A DNA stretch of 64,000 nt from an uncultured Atopobium sp. (GCA_947090525.1 CAMUON010000001.1:62001-126000); one strand, 5' to 3'; counted from the first letter of the stretch, positions 17,305-26,293 are shown. Notes: a model not told the origin generated them from the sequence alone. Made by a program: numbers and translations.

Positions 17305-18780
17305 ATGCAGTGCAATCGTTGTGGCGCATCCATAATCGAAGTGATGCAGCCCTGTCCCCGCTGTGGTAACAGCTGTATCTCTGCCGCAGTAAAACACCCT
17401 AGTTTTAGCTCTTCGTGCGATAAGGGCACAAATCCTAGTTCCGCTCAGCACGATCTATCAGACCAGCATTCTTTAGATAAAGAACTTGTTGATCCTGTTG
17501 TATCTGTTGTATCTGCTGATCCTGCAGTATCTGCAGCGTCTGGTGTACAAGGATCCACATCCTCATCTACCTCCAAGACAACAGCTTCCACTGCAGTGAT
17601 GCCGCGCGTGGTGCTTGTACCTTCTGAGCGCAAGACATGCAGTTCAGCTAGCTCTTGCGCAAGTACTTCTCACACACAACCCTCAAATCCACAAGCTCCT
17701 TCGTCCAAGAGCAGTGCCCTTAAAAAGCGACTGCTTATAGCATTGTCGTCTATTGCGGTTGTTTGCGTTGCTGTATGTGTGGGGTTATTTGCATACTTTG
17801 CGAATCGCGTGGGAGATAACGACGTTCGTGCCATTCTTGATGACTCATATATTGTGCAACAGGGGCTTATAAGCTCAAACTATACTGATCCGTCACCCTA
17901 CCGCATACAAGCGCTTTCGATAGACGATCAGCATGAGCTGAGCCAAGCAGAACAAGCTCAGCTCAGCATGCCCCCTTATATTGCTGAGCAACGGCCTCAT
18001 AAGGTTGTTTGTGATGCCAAGATTGCGAATGACAGTATCGAATCGTCCTTCAAAGCCACCATGTACGTGGTGAAATCAGCGGGGAAGTGGACTGCCATAT
18101 CTGGTCCAAGTGTGGATACAGATACTCTGGATAGCAAACCTCTCAAGGGCATATCGGGAAAAGCGCTGGGCAGTGATCTGGATAGTTCGCAGATGTCTTC
18201 GGAAGGGGATTTGCAGCAAGAAGAAGATGGTTATACCAGCACAATTACCACGGTCTCACATACTGATATGTGGTATGGCACCATTACTACTAAGCACAAT
18301 CTTCGTTTTATGTTTGACAAGAAACAAGGATGGACTCCTGCTCCTGCTAATGATAATAAAGAAGAGATGAGCGTCGAGTGGAACATCAAAGGAAAAACTT
18401 TTGTCAAAACCGACCGAGACGATTGGTTTGTCAGTACCGATAACATATCGATCGTGGTGAACGATATCGATGACACAACAGCTGATCTGAGTTATTCAAT
18501 TAGCAGTACACCAAAAATTGAGGGCCCCAATTTTCATGCGCTCAAACTAAGCGGGAGACGTTCCGCGCGCGTAAGCTTAGATCCTGGCAATCGGCTCAGC
18601 TTGGTTATGCAAGATCCAGATAATGGGGTGACCATAACCATACATGATGGGGGCTTATACCCGATTGGCTCCCATGCGCAAGGCAATTCTTTTGTGGCAT
18701 TAATCAAAACGAATAGTGTGGTGAACAGCTTCTTTATGACCACCTACTCCAGACAAGTTACTCTGCAAATGCAACAATAA
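17305..18780 (+). CDS. Zinc-ribbon, single-pass membrane protein of unknown function
   Basis: 491 residues, no recognised family over most of its length. An N-terminal zinc ribbon (Cys3, 6, 17, 20) is followed by a low-complexity Ser/Thr/Val/Pro linker to about 138. One membrane helix lies at about 142-166, after KKR. A large extracytoplasmic part of about 320 residues, rich in beta-type sequence with TTDW-like repeats and many Asp and Ser, completes it. The layout is zinc ribbon inside, helix, large domain outside. GAGG precedes the ATG. The next gene has the same kind of zinc ribbon. Function is unknown; proteins of this plan are common in Gram-positive anaerobes. Confidence 0.75.
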   Translation: MQCNRCGASIIEVMQPCPRCGNSCISAAVKHPSFSSSCDKGTNPSSAQHDLSDQHSLDKELVDPVVSVVSADPAVSAASGVQGSTSSSTSKTTASTAVMPRVVLVPSERKTCSSASSCASTSHTQPSNPQAPSSKSSALKKRLLIALSSIAVVCVAVCVGLFAYFANRVGDNDVRAILDDSYIVQQGLISSNYTDPSPYRIQALSIDDQHELSQAEQAQLSMPPYIAEQRPHKVVCDAKIANDSIESSFKATMYVVKSAGKWTAISGPSVDTDTLDSKPLKGISGKALGSDLDSSQMSSEGDLQQEEDGYTSTITTVSHTDMWYGTITTKHNLRFMFDKKQGWTPAPANDNKEEMSVEWNIKGKTFVKTDRDDWFVSTDNISIVVNDIDDTTADLSYSISSTPKIEGPNFHALKLSGRRSARVSLDPGNRLSLVMQDPDNGVTITIHDGGLYPIGSHAQGNSFVALIKTNSVVNSFFMTTYSRQVTLQMQQ

Positions 18781-18880
18781 CGTGTGTATCACCAACGTGC
18801 GGCCAATACAAACTCGAGTTGCATGACATATGTAAAGTGGTTCTTTATTAGGTTCTTATGTGGAAAGTGAGGCAAAGATT

Positions 18881-19897
18881 ATGGAACGTCTTATGTTTAG
18901 TTGCCCCAAATGTGGCTCGGAGCTCCATGTGGGTGATGCTCAGTGCCCTGGTTGCGGAGTTAGCATTAACACTTCCGCCTACGCAGCTGCTCGTGAATCA
19001 TACACGCCCAGTCAAGCTTCTGCTTCTGTTGCTACCTCGCAACCTGCACAAACACCCGCACCTGCGCCTCAGTCTGAGTCTCCTTCCACGTCACAGTTCT
19101 CAGCTGCGTCCACATCCCCATCTTCAGCAGCACCTGGTGCTGAGCGTGCCTCTCAAGTATTGAGCGATACTGCGCAGCAAGCAGCAGCTCAATTTAACAA
19201 TGTTATGTCCTCCAAAGAAGTTGCTGCGGCAAAAGACAAAGCCAACCATTTCTTTAGTTGGCTTTTGGCCTCCTGGAAGCACCCTACTCAACAACGGGTG
19301 GTTCCCAAATGGTATGGACCTATCTCATTTGCGTTGCAAGCGGTGATTATCTCCCTTATGGGACTTGTATCATCTAGTCATTTCATATCTCATCAGCAAA
19401 ATTATCAAGCGTATCTTGCTCCTAAGTATCAGGGCATGGTTGCCTACGGCTCAAGCGTGGTAAATAACCTCGCGTTTGACATCATGTTCAAGCTACTGTT
19501 TGTTACCTTGATCTGCGAGTTTATCTTTATTGCATTTGCCTATCTTGGATACAAACTTACCCACACTAAACAGCTGGGGCTTTTGGACTTCATCACACGT
19601 GTTGCTCAATATGCAAGCATCAACTTCCTCTTTGCCTGCATCGCGTTTGTACTCAACCTGGTGTCTTTAGGAATTGTGGGGTCGATCCTACTCGCCTTTA
19701 CAGGGCCGATTCTATTCATTGCGGCTATTATTGCAATGGCGGAACACGCCGATCAAAATGGTAAAGACGTGATGCACGTGGCGTTTTTGCCTGTTTTTGG
19801 TGCAGCGCTCTCGGGGATTATTTATTTTATAGCGGTCATAAGCATCTTCATTGGGGCTATAGGTAGTGCCGTTAGTTCGTTTAGTCATCTGTTTTAG
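18881..19897 (+). CDS. Zinc-ribbon multi-pass membrane protein
   Basis: 338 residues from the ATG at 18881, which has GAGG 8 bases upstream; a GTG at 18860 is the longer alternative. The zinc ribbon (Cys8, 11, 22, 25) is followed by a Pro/Ser/Gln-rich linker to about 110. Four to five hydrophobic segments follow, the last third being almost entirely membrane (for example FLFACIAFVLNLVSLGIVG). The C-terminal part resembles Yip1/DUF-type membrane domains only in outline. It follows the previous zinc-ribbon gene on the same strand by 100 bases and faces a beta-lactamase-like gene on the other strand. No function can be assigned. Confidence 0.7.
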   Translation: MERLMFSCPKCGSELHVGDAQCPGCGVSINTSAYAAARESYTPSQASASVATSQPAQTPAPAPQSESPSTSQFSAASTSPSSAAPGAERASQVLSDTAQQAAAQFNNVMSSKEVAAAKDKANHFFSWLLASWKHPTQQRVVPKWYGPISFALQAVIISLMGLVSSSHFISHQQNYQAYLAPKYQGMVAYGSSVVNNLAFDIMFKLLFVTLICEFIFIAFAYLGYKLTHTKQLGLLDFITRVAQYASINFLFACIAFVLNLVSLGIVGSILLAFTGPILFIAAIIAMAEHADQNGKDVMHVAFLPVFGAALSGIIYFIAVISIFIGAIGSAVSSFSHLF

Positions 19898-19949
19898 CGC
19901 GCTATGAGAACTTAATAGGTGAGGAAGAAGCTGTAGGCGTACAGTGCGG

Positions 19950-21143
19950 CTAGCGCTTATTCATATAGGTATCGACATCGGCTGCAATTTGCGCCATCAA
20001 TTTGTTCGCATGCCCTGCCCCAATATCGCTCAAAACTACCACCACGTAGGGATGAGCGCACATGACAATGCCGCCATCATGGCGAATGGTGTTGAGTGAA
20101 CCAGTTTTATGTGCAAAATGACCGCTGGTAATTCCTTGCGTAAGTCCTTCATCATCTGTCTGCTGGCTGAGATAGTTAAGCGCTTGCTCACATGCTTCTG
20201 TACTCGCTGCATGCTTTTGTGCAAAAGCGCGCAAGAGAGTCGCCATATCATTTGCCGAAGTCCAGTTCTCAATACCGGTATTAAGCTGCATAAACTTTCG
20301 ATTAAGCACGGTGCGCGTACAGCCAAGCTCTTGCGCGCACGTGTTGATGGTTTGTATCCCAAGCGCATCAATCAGCGCGTTCGATGCAGTGTTATCGCTA
20401 TACATGATCATATAGCGACAGAGCTCATCGTAACTGTACGAGCGGTGCTGTTCACTTTGAATTTTGCCTGTACCTCCCACCACATGCATATCGCGCAGGC
20501 GTACGCGCGCGCAAGGGTCAATACGTTTTTGGTCGAGTGCCTGGGAATATGCTGCGAGAATTGCAAGCTTGATCATGGATGCCGACACAAAAGCTTTGTC
20601 GGTGTGCAGCTTACAGTAGTCTCCGCTGTCTACATCAACCACCGCAAGCGCAACTGTATCGCCATAAGGATCAAGACGCTTTTCAAGCTGCTGTCGAAGA
20701 TTGCTTAGCTCTTGAGCCGCGCGTGGAGTAGTCGCACTTGTCGTGTCATTGTGCGCGCCCGCATGCCCATCAGAGATATTCTCTGCTTGTGAATTTTCTT
20801 TTGTTGTTGGGTTATTCGTGCTATGCGGATCACAACTATCACAGCTATTGTGAACTGGTGCAGAAGATAGCAACGTGTTGCCCAGATCGCACAAGCCCAA
20901 GCTTACGCATAGCACTATAGCTATAGAGACGGCTCCCGCAAGTGCCCAAAGCATCATAGGATAGCTGGGGCGTGGGTGATCGGAGCATTTGCCGGAGCAT
21001 TGCGGACCATTCATCTCAGTCTTGAGCTGTGACAACCTGTTTTTTCTTGATGAAGTGCCTGTATAAGCAGTCGAAGAAGGCATTGAGCCTCGTGCAGACT
21101 TTTGAGCTGCAACTGGAGTTGTACGAAAATGTTTGCGTGTCAT
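19950..21143 (-). CDS. Membrane-anchored class A beta-lactamase-like serine hydrolase
   Basis: 397 residues. A cytoplasmic part of about 62 residues and one membrane helix (about 63-87) precede a serine hydrolase domain of the class A beta-lactamase fold. Catalytic motifs are SxxK at Ser189-Lys192 (SASMIKLAIL), SDN at 249-251 (MYSDNTASN) and KTG at 346-348. The omega-loop region reads NRKFMQLNTGIENWTSANDM and lacks an obvious ExxLN deacylating glutamate. Beta-lactam hydrolysis is therefore doubtful, and a role in peptidoglycan trimming or an inactive relative is as likely. AAAGGTG is 7 bases before the ATG. It is downstream of the SPOR/YARHG-like gene on the same strand. Confidence 0.82.
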   Translation of the reverse strand: MTRKHFRTTPVAAQKSARGSMPSSTAYTGTSSRKNRLSQLKTEMNGPQCSGKCSDHPRPSYPMMLWALAGAVSIAIVLCVSLGLCDLGNTLLSSAPVHNSCDSCDPHSTNNPTTKENSQAENISDGHAGAHNDTTSATTPRAAQELSNLRQQLEKRLDPYGDTVALAVVDVDSGDYCKLHTDKAFVSASMIKLAILAAYSQALDQKRIDPCARVRLRDMHVVGGTGKIQSEQHRSYSYDELCRYMIMYSDNTASNALIDALGIQTINTCAQELGCTRTVLNRKFMQLNTGIENWTSANDMATLLRAFAQKHAASTEACEQALNYLSQQTDDEGLTQGITSGHFAHKTGSLNTIRHDGGIVMCAHPYVVVVLSDIGAGHANKLMAQIAADVDTYMNKR

Positions 21144-21181
21144 GGCGCACCTTTAGCTGCAAAATGTATGCTTCATCTGCG

Positions 21182-22675
21182 TTAAACCTTGAGATAAAGC
21201 CAAGGGCTGTAGCCATCGTGCGCCTTTGCAAAGTCTTTGAATAGCTCGTTATTCGCAGCGGGAATGCCAGTGAGAGACACTTGATTATGTCGCGGTTGAT
21301 ACCAGGGGCAATTTTGCTCAAAATACCTTTGAATGCCCTCATTAGTAAACACATATCCCTGTCGTGCAAAAGGCTCGTTCCAGGCAATGCAAAGCTCTGC
21401 AGGGTTGAGATGCTTGGCAACCAGTTCATCCATTGTATAGGAATGCGTATCAGAGTCGGCAAGTACGAACCCATCGCTGTCACGCTGCACTTCTCCCGAA
21501 AGCATGCCTCCATTTGAGCGCGCACACTCAAGCCTCACCGTGCTTTGTACGGTGTCTGCGACAATATCCCCCGAAAAAGAACTACTAAAGTTCCCATAGC
21601 CATCCCTAGCAAGCGCTTGGATGACTTCTTGTGTGGATGCTTTATCCTTCCAAGTTCCTACAGTAACTGCCCATTTTTTGTCGAGCTTTGCTTGGGGAAT
21701 AGTTCTTGTTTCAACAGCAACTGCGCTGTATCCTTTGGCGGAATAGGACGCCGCTTCACGTTCTGCATCACTTTTATCGTCGCTCTGATAGACCCACACT
21801 CCCCAAAAAGGCTTGCTGGGATTGCAGGATATGGAAAGAGAGGGCGTTTTTTCAACATTGGTTTTGCTTGGCTGAGTGTTTTTTTCTTCTGAAGAGGAAC
21901 TTGTGTGTGCCGTGGTTACTTGCGTTGAAGCGGTGTTTTGTTTGCGGAATAGTACTACTATCAGCACCGTAAGCACGACAATGAGACAAACGCCCAACAC
22001 TGTCGCGAGTGCAATGAGCTGTTTTTTGGCGCGCGTCTCATGAGATGTAGGCGCTTTGTGTGTCTCGGGCGCTTGAGTTGTTTTGTGAGCGGTGGAAATC
22101 TTGAATGATGATTGTGGCTTGACTGCCGTTTGAGGAATCAGTTCTTCGGGCAGAGTTACTTGTGTTGGTTGAATTGCTGCACTGGTGTTAATCGGCAGAT
22201 CCGACGTCTCGTTCTCACGAAATGCAACTTCTTGTACAGGAAGCAGACATGTTTCTTCTGCAGACTCTGGCGTAATTGCTTTGGCGGCTGTCTCCTCCAG
22301 GGGTCCTTGAGATGTTTCCTTGGGAGTTTCTTGCCACAAATAAAGATCTACGTCCTTTACTTCTAAGCAGGAGAGCGGCATGTGGGCCACTTCAGCAGAA
22401 CTCTGAGCAGGAATACTGTAGCGAAGGGGCTCTTCAGGAAGTATCTGCTCTTGTTCAGTGTCTGCGTTGAGTGTGATGCTTGCGCAACCATGAATCCGCT
22501 CTTGATCATCCAGATTGCGTAATTTTAGATGCAAGCTGAGGGTATTTGTTGCTGGATCGCGTGTGATGTTGAGGTATTCACAGCTGAGCGCACATGGTTC
22601 GCTGAGATGTACATGTTGCGCGCTGCTGGCGTCACTCGAGCTCAAATGGTAAATCAAATATTGGGGAGTTTCCAT
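21182..22675 (-). CDS. Single-pass membrane protein with SPOR-like and YARHG-like domains
   Basis: 497 residues. Residues 1-115 form an unrecognised beta-rich domain (begins METPQYLIYHL), 116-217 a Glu/Pro/Thr-rich linker, and about 218-243 one membrane helix. Outside, residues 288-358 look like a SPOR-type fold (FWGVWVYQSDDKSDAEREAA, then KWAVTVGTWKDKASTQEVIQ), which binds denuded glycan strands. Residues about 415-485 match the YARHG pattern (WNEPFARQGYVF, then YFEQNCPWYQP), found in extracellular proteins of Gram-positive bacteria. With the neighbouring serine hydrolase it suggests cell-wall work. Both domain calls are by eye. TAAGGTA lies before the ATG. Confidence 0.7.
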   Translation of the reverse strand: METPQYLIYHLSSSDASSAQHVHLSEPCALSCEYLNITRDPATNTLSLHLKLRNLDDQERIHGCASITLNADTEQEQILPEEPLRYSIPAQSSAEVAHMPLSCLEVKDVDLYLWQETPKETSQGPLEETAAKAITPESAEETCLLPVQEVAFRENETSDLPINTSAAIQPTQVTLPEELIPQTAVKPQSSFKISTAHKTTQAPETHKAPTSHETRAKKQLIALATVLGVCLIVVLTVLIVVLFRKQNTASTQVTTAHTSSSSEEKNTQPSKTNVEKTPSLSISCNPSKPFWGVWVYQSDDKSDAEREAASYSAKGYSAVAVETRTIPQAKLDKKWAVTVGTWKDKASTQEVIQALARDGYGNFSSSFSGDIVADTVQSTVRLECARSNGGMLSGEVQRDSDGFVLADSDTHSYTMDELVAKHLNPAELCIAWNEPFARQGYVFTNEGIQRYFEQNCPWYQPRHNQVSLTGIPAANNELFKDFAKAHDGYSPWLYLKV

Positions 22676-22870
22676 GGGCTATACCTTACCTAGCGAGGAG
22701 TATGAGTTGTTATTGGTGACTCGGAAGTTGTGCACGGCTTGTAGCATGGTATGCATCGTTTCATCAATGTATGAATGCAACCTATAAATGCAGGGCATGC
22801 AAAGAAAACTCACACAACAAACTGTGTTCATCTTACACCTTTTGAAGCAAGTATGAGTTCTTCGTGAAGT

Positions 22871-22900
22871 TTGGCGCGACCACTCCAAACAAAGTAGACT
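22871..22900 (+). promoter_or_regulatory. Possible promoter for the rplC part of the S10 cluster
   Basis: TTGGCG (22871-22876) and TAGACT (22895-22900) are 18 bases apart. A promoter is needed here because rplC has lost rpsJ as its upstream neighbour. It would give a leader of about 170 bases. The gap 22676-23075 holds nothing else that I recognise. Confidence 0.35.
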
Positions 22901-23075
22901 AATAAAGCTGTGTTTTTATGGGATTTTTATGCCTGTTGCTTGTCTCATCCTGTGTAGAGACACTGCTCGCAACAAGTTTTCCCAGGTCATAGCATTATTA
23001 GGATGTGGTCCGCTGGATATGCGCATACAGAAGGTATGCATGAGGCTCCATGACCACCGAGTGTAAGGAAAACAT

Positions 23076-23696
23076 ATGGTCACAACGATTCTTGGTCGCA
23101 AGATCGGTATGACGCAAGTCTGGGACGAAAACGATAACATCGTACCTGTTACGGTTATCCAAGCTGGTCCTTGCGTTGTGTCACAGGTTAAGACCAAAGC
23201 CACAGACGGCTATGAGGCTGTTCAGCTTGGTTTTGGCGAGATCAAAGAAAAGCACGTCAACAAGCCCATGGCTGGCCATTTCAAGGCTCAAGGCGTTCAA
23301 GCTTCTCGTCATCTTATCGAGGTCCGCGTTGATGACGCGAGTGCCTACAAACCAGGCGATGTCGTGAGTGTTCAAGACTTCGCAGAAGTCAGCTCCGTCG
23401 ACATCATCGGCACCTCAAAAGGTAAGGGTTTCCAGGGTACTATCAAGCGCTGGAACTTCTCTTGCGGTCCTAAGGCTCACGGTTCTCGCAACCAACGCGA
23501 GCCTGGTTCTATTGGTCAGTGCTCCTATCCTGCTCGTGTTCGCAAAGGTCTTCACATGGCTGGACACATGGGCGATGAGCGCGTAACGGTCAAAAATCTT
23601 AAGCTTGTTCGCATCGATGCAGAGCAGAATCTCATGCTCGTCAAGGGCGCAGTTCCTGGCGGCAAAAATGCTCTTGTCTCGATTCGTATGGCCTAA
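23076..23696 (+). CDS. rplC: 50S ribosomal protein L3
   Basis: L3, 206 residues, an early-assembly large-subunit protein whose loop reaches the peptidyl-transferase centre. It begins MVTTILGRKIGMTQVWDEN as in the family. The central GTSKGKGFQGTIKRW and HGSRNQREPGSIGQ loops are intact. GTAAGGA precedes the ATG. It is normally the second gene of the S10 operon after rpsJ, but rpsJ lies 12 kb upstream. From here the order rplC-rplD-rplW-rplB-rpsS-rplV-rpsC-rplP-rpmC-rpsQ-rplN-rplX is standard. Confidence 0.98.
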   Translation: MVTTILGRKIGMTQVWDENDNIVPVTVIQAGPCVVSQVKTKATDGYEAVQLGFGEIKEKHVNKPMAGHFKAQGVQASRHLIEVRVDDASAYKPGDVVSVQDFAEVSSVDIIGTSKGKGFQGTIKRWNFSCGPKAHGSRNQREPGSIGQCSYPARVRKGLHMAGHMGDERVTVKNLKLVRIDAEQNLMLVKGAVPGGKNALVSIRMA

Positions 23697-23733
23697 GGCC
23701 CCGTGCAAACCCTAGGCTACCAAGGAGATTAAG

Positions 23734-24360
23734 ATGTCTAAGATTCAAGTAAAAAACGTTGAGGGCAAGAGTGTCGAGACACTCGAGCTTTCTTCCAGCG
23801 TTTTTGGCATTGAGCCCAACATCCCTGTCGTGCATCAAGTAGTTGTTGCATACGAAGCATGCCTTCGTCAGGGCACTCACTCAACCAAAAACCGTTCTGC
23901 AGTATCCGGTGGAGGTGTTAAGCCTTTCCGTCAAAAGGGCACCGGTCGTGCGCGTCAAGGTACTATCCGCGCTCCTCAATGGGCAGGCGGTGGTGTCGTA
24001 TTTGGTCCCACCCCACATTCTCACGCCCTTCGTGCCAACAACAAAGAAAAGAAACTCGCTATGAAGAGCGTGCTTTCTGGCAAACTTGCCGATGGCGAGC
24101 TTTGCGTTGTTGATGCGTTCTCGTTTGAGAAGCCAAGCGCAAAACAAGCAGCTTCTGTTATCGCTGCTCTTGGCCTTCAAAACAAGCGCGTGACCCTTGT
24201 CGTCGATGACGATGATGTAGCAACCTACCTTTCATTTAGAAATCTCCCCAAGGTTGTTATCTACGCATCATCCGAGGTAAACACCCGCATTCTTGTTGAC
24301 AACAAAGCGCTTCTCATGAGCGTAGCTGTTGCCAAGCAACTCGAGGAGGCGCTCAGCTAA
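23734..24360 (+). CDS. rplD: 50S ribosomal protein L4
   Basis: L4, 208 residues, a large-subunit protein whose long loop lines the exit tunnel. The tunnel loop is visible as GGGVKPFRQKGTGRARQGTIR followed by APQWAGGGVVFGP. AGGAG lies 8 bases before the ATG. In enterobacteria L4 represses its own operon by acting on the leader before rpsJ; that leader cannot work the same way here because the cluster is split upstream of rplC. The stop overlaps the rplW start by one base (TAATG). Confidence 0.97.
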   Translation: MSKIQVKNVEGKSVETLELSSSVFGIEPNIPVVHQVVVAYEACLRQGTHSTKNRSAVSGGGVKPFRQKGTGRARQGTIRAPQWAGGGVVFGPTPHSHALRANNKEKKLAMKSVLSGKLADGELCVVDAFSFEKPSAKQAASVIAALGLQNKRVTLVVDDDDVATYLSFRNLPKVVIYASSEVNTRILVDNKALLMSVAVAKQLEEALS

Positions 24361-24665
24361 TGACTTGTGCCTATGAAGTAATTATTCGTCCTGTTGTTTC
24401 AGAGCGTTCATTCGATTTAATGAATTCTGGAAAGTACACCTTCGAAGTAGCACCAAGCTCTCCCAAAGAAGAGATCGCGCAAGCTGTCGAGAAACTCTTT
24501 AGTGTACACGTTACCAAGGTAAACACCATGTGGGTTCGCCCCAAGACGAAGCGCGTGCGCTACGCTCTCGGCAAAACTCGCAAGTGGAAAAAAGCAGTTG
24601 TAACGCTCGCCGCTGGTGAGCAAATTGAGGTTTTTGCCAATAGTGCAAATGCCTCTCAAGAGTAA
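24360..24665 (+). CDS. rplW: 50S ribosomal protein L23
   Basis: L23, 101 residues, located at the tunnel exit where trigger factor and SRP dock. The start overlaps the rplD stop (TAATG), implying translational coupling. The conserved RPVVSERSFDLMNSGKYTFEV and VNTMWVRPKTKRVRYALGK parts are present. A hairpin with a short T run begins at its stop codon, and the gap to rplB (124 bases) is the longest inside this part of the cluster. Confidence 0.97.
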   Translation: MTCAYEVIIRPVVSERSFDLMNSGKYTFEVAPSSPKEEIAQAVEKLFSVHVTKVNTMWVRPKTKRVRYALGKTRKWKKAVVTLAAGEQIEVFANSANASQE

Positions 24666-24691
24666 AAACCTGCCATAATCAGGCAGGTTTT
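24665..24691 (+). terminator. Terminator-like hairpin between rplW and rplB
   Basis: AAAACCTGCC and GGCAGGTTTT form a perfect 10-base stem around ATAATCA. The T run is only four bases and is part of the stem. It may partly terminate or attenuate, or simply stabilise the upstream message. Confidence 0.5.
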
Positions 24692-24789
24692 GCCGCGCGC
24701 AATATGGATACGCGCGGTTACGTGGAAGTCCGGTGTAAGTAAGCAATCCCTAAGCTTATTTGCCAACGGAAAAGAAGGGAAATTAGGTT

Positions 24790-25626
24790 ATGGCAGTAAA
24801 GCATCTCAAGCCTACAAGTGCAGGTAGACGCTGGCAAACTGTCTCCGATTTTGCGGAGATTACCGCCACTAAGCCTGAGAAGTCGCTCCTTGAGCCTCTC
24901 TCTCACAAAGGCGGTCGCAACAACAATGGTCGCATCACTACTCGTCATCAAGGTGGCGGCAACAAGCGCAAATACAGAAGGATCGACTTCAAGCGCAACA
25001 AAGACAATGTCTTTGCTAAGGTTGCCACGATCGAGTACGACCCCAACCGCTCTGCGCGCATTGCACTTCTTCACTATGTCGACGGCCAAAAGGCATACAT
25101 TCTCTGCCCTGAAGGTCTGTCTGTAGGCGATCAAGTCGTATCCGGTGCAAAAGATATCGACATCAAGCCCGGAAACGCAATGCCTCTGAGCGAGATTCCT
25201 GTAGGTACGCTCATCCATGCAGTAGAGTTCCAACCTGGTAAAGGTGCTGCTATGGCACGCGCTGCAGGTACTTCTATTCAGCTCATGGGTAAAGACAATG
25301 GATATGCAATTTTGCGTATGCCTTCGAGCGAGCTTCGTCGCGTGCTCCTCACCTGCCGTGCAACGATTGGTGAAGTGGGCAATGCCGAGCACTCCAATAT
25401 CGTGATCGGTAAAGCAGGACGTAATCGCTGGGCTGGTGTTCGTCCTACCGTTCGTGGTACGGTCATGAACCCTGTCGACCACCCACATGGTGGTGGTGAA
25501 GGTAAGAACCACACCTCTGGTCGTCCATCCGTTACTCCTTGGGGTAAACCTACCAAGGGTTACAAGACCCGCGACCCGAAGAAGGCTTCGAACCGCCTCA
25601 TCATTCGTCGTCGTCGTTCTAAATAG
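24790..25626 (+). CDS. rplB: 50S ribosomal protein L2
   Basis: L2, 278 residues, the large and highly conserved protein at the subunit interface needed for peptidyl-transferase activity. It begins MAVKHLKPTSAGRRWQTVSD. The conserved GGGNKRKYRRIDFKRNK and the C-terminal MNPVDHPHGGGEGKN loop, with its essential histidine, are intact. GGGAAATTAGGT lies before the ATG. It is followed by rpsS after 31 bases, in standard S10-operon order. Length is normal. Confidence 0.98.
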   Translation: MAVKHLKPTSAGRRWQTVSDFAEITATKPEKSLLEPLSHKGGRNNNGRITTRHQGGGNKRKYRRIDFKRNKDNVFAKVATIEYDPNRSARIALLHYVDGQKAYILCPEGLSVGDQVVSGAKDIDIKPGNAMPLSEIPVGTLIHAVEFQPGKGAAMARAAGTSIQLMGKDNGYAILRMPSSELRRVLLTCRATIGEVGNAEHSNIVIGKAGRNRWAGVRPTVRGTVMNPVDHPHGGGEGKNHTSGRPSVTPWGKPTKGYKTRDPKKASNRLIIRRRRSK

Positions 25627-25657
25627 TCGGATACCTAGGTAAGAGGAGATTTAAAAC

Positions 25658-25915
25658 ATGAGCAGAAGTCTCAAAAAGGGCCCGTTTGTGGAGACTCGCC
25701 TCCTTGCGCGTGTAGCCGCTATGAACGAGGCCGGAAAGAAAGACGTTATCAAAACGTGGTCGCGCTCTTCTACTATCTTTCCCGAGATGGTAGGCCACAC
25801 GATCGCGGTCCACGATGGACGCAAACATGTCCCTGTATATCTTACTGAGTCAATGGTTGGTCACAAGCTAGGCGAGTTTGCGCCTACGCGCACCTTCCGC
25901 GGCCACAAGGCATAA
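25658..25915 (+). CDS. rpsS: 30S ribosomal protein S19
   Basis: S19, 85 residues, in the head of the small subunit close to the A-site tRNA. It begins MSRSLKKGPFVETRLL and ends with the conserved GEFAPTRTFRGH. AGAGGAG lies before the ATG. It sits between rplB and rplV as usual. Nothing unusual is visible. Confidence 0.98.
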   Translation: MSRSLKKGPFVETRLLARVAAMNEAGKKDVIKTWSRSSTIFPEMVGHTIAVHDGRKHVPVYLTESMVGHKLGEFAPTRTFRGHKA

Positions 25916-25923
25916 GGGGGTAG

Positions 25924-26286
25924 ATGATGGCTAATACAAATTCAGTAGAGGTAAAAGCTACGGCTCGTTATGTCCGTATGGCACCTCGCAAAGCACGTAT
26001 GGTTGTCGATCTTATTCGCAACAAGAGTATTGAGCGTGCTACCGAGGCTCTTCAGTTCTCCACCCGCGCTGCTTCTGAGCCCGTTCTTAAGGTTCTCAAG
26101 TCTGCAGTTGCAAATGCCGAGAACAATCACAATCTGCGTGCCCGCACACTCTATGTAAAGGCTGCGTATGTGAATGAAGGACCTACGCTTAAGCGCATTC
26201 GTCCTCGTGCAAAAGGTTCAGCTTCTCGTATCAACAAGCGCACGAGCCACATTACGGTAGTCGTCGCACCTGGAAAGGAGGCGTAA
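25924..26286 (+). CDS. rplV: 50S ribosomal protein L22
   Basis: L22, 120 residues, whose beta-hairpin lines the exit tunnel near the macrolide site. It has KATARYVRMAPRKARMVVDL at the start and the hairpin GPTLKRIRPRAKGSASRINK near the end, both complete. Two adjacent ATG codons are possible starts (25924 and 25927). The Shine-Dalgarno-like GGGGG directly precedes them, 8 bases after the rpsS stop. It overlaps nothing and is followed by rpsC after 7 bases. Confidence 0.97.
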   Translation: MMANTNSVEVKATARYVRMAPRKARMVVDLIRNKSIERATEALQFSTRAASEPVLKVLKSAVANAENNHNLRARTLYVKAAYVNEGPTLKRIRPRAKGSASRINKRTSHITVVVAPGKEA

Positions 26287-26293
26287 GGGAAGT

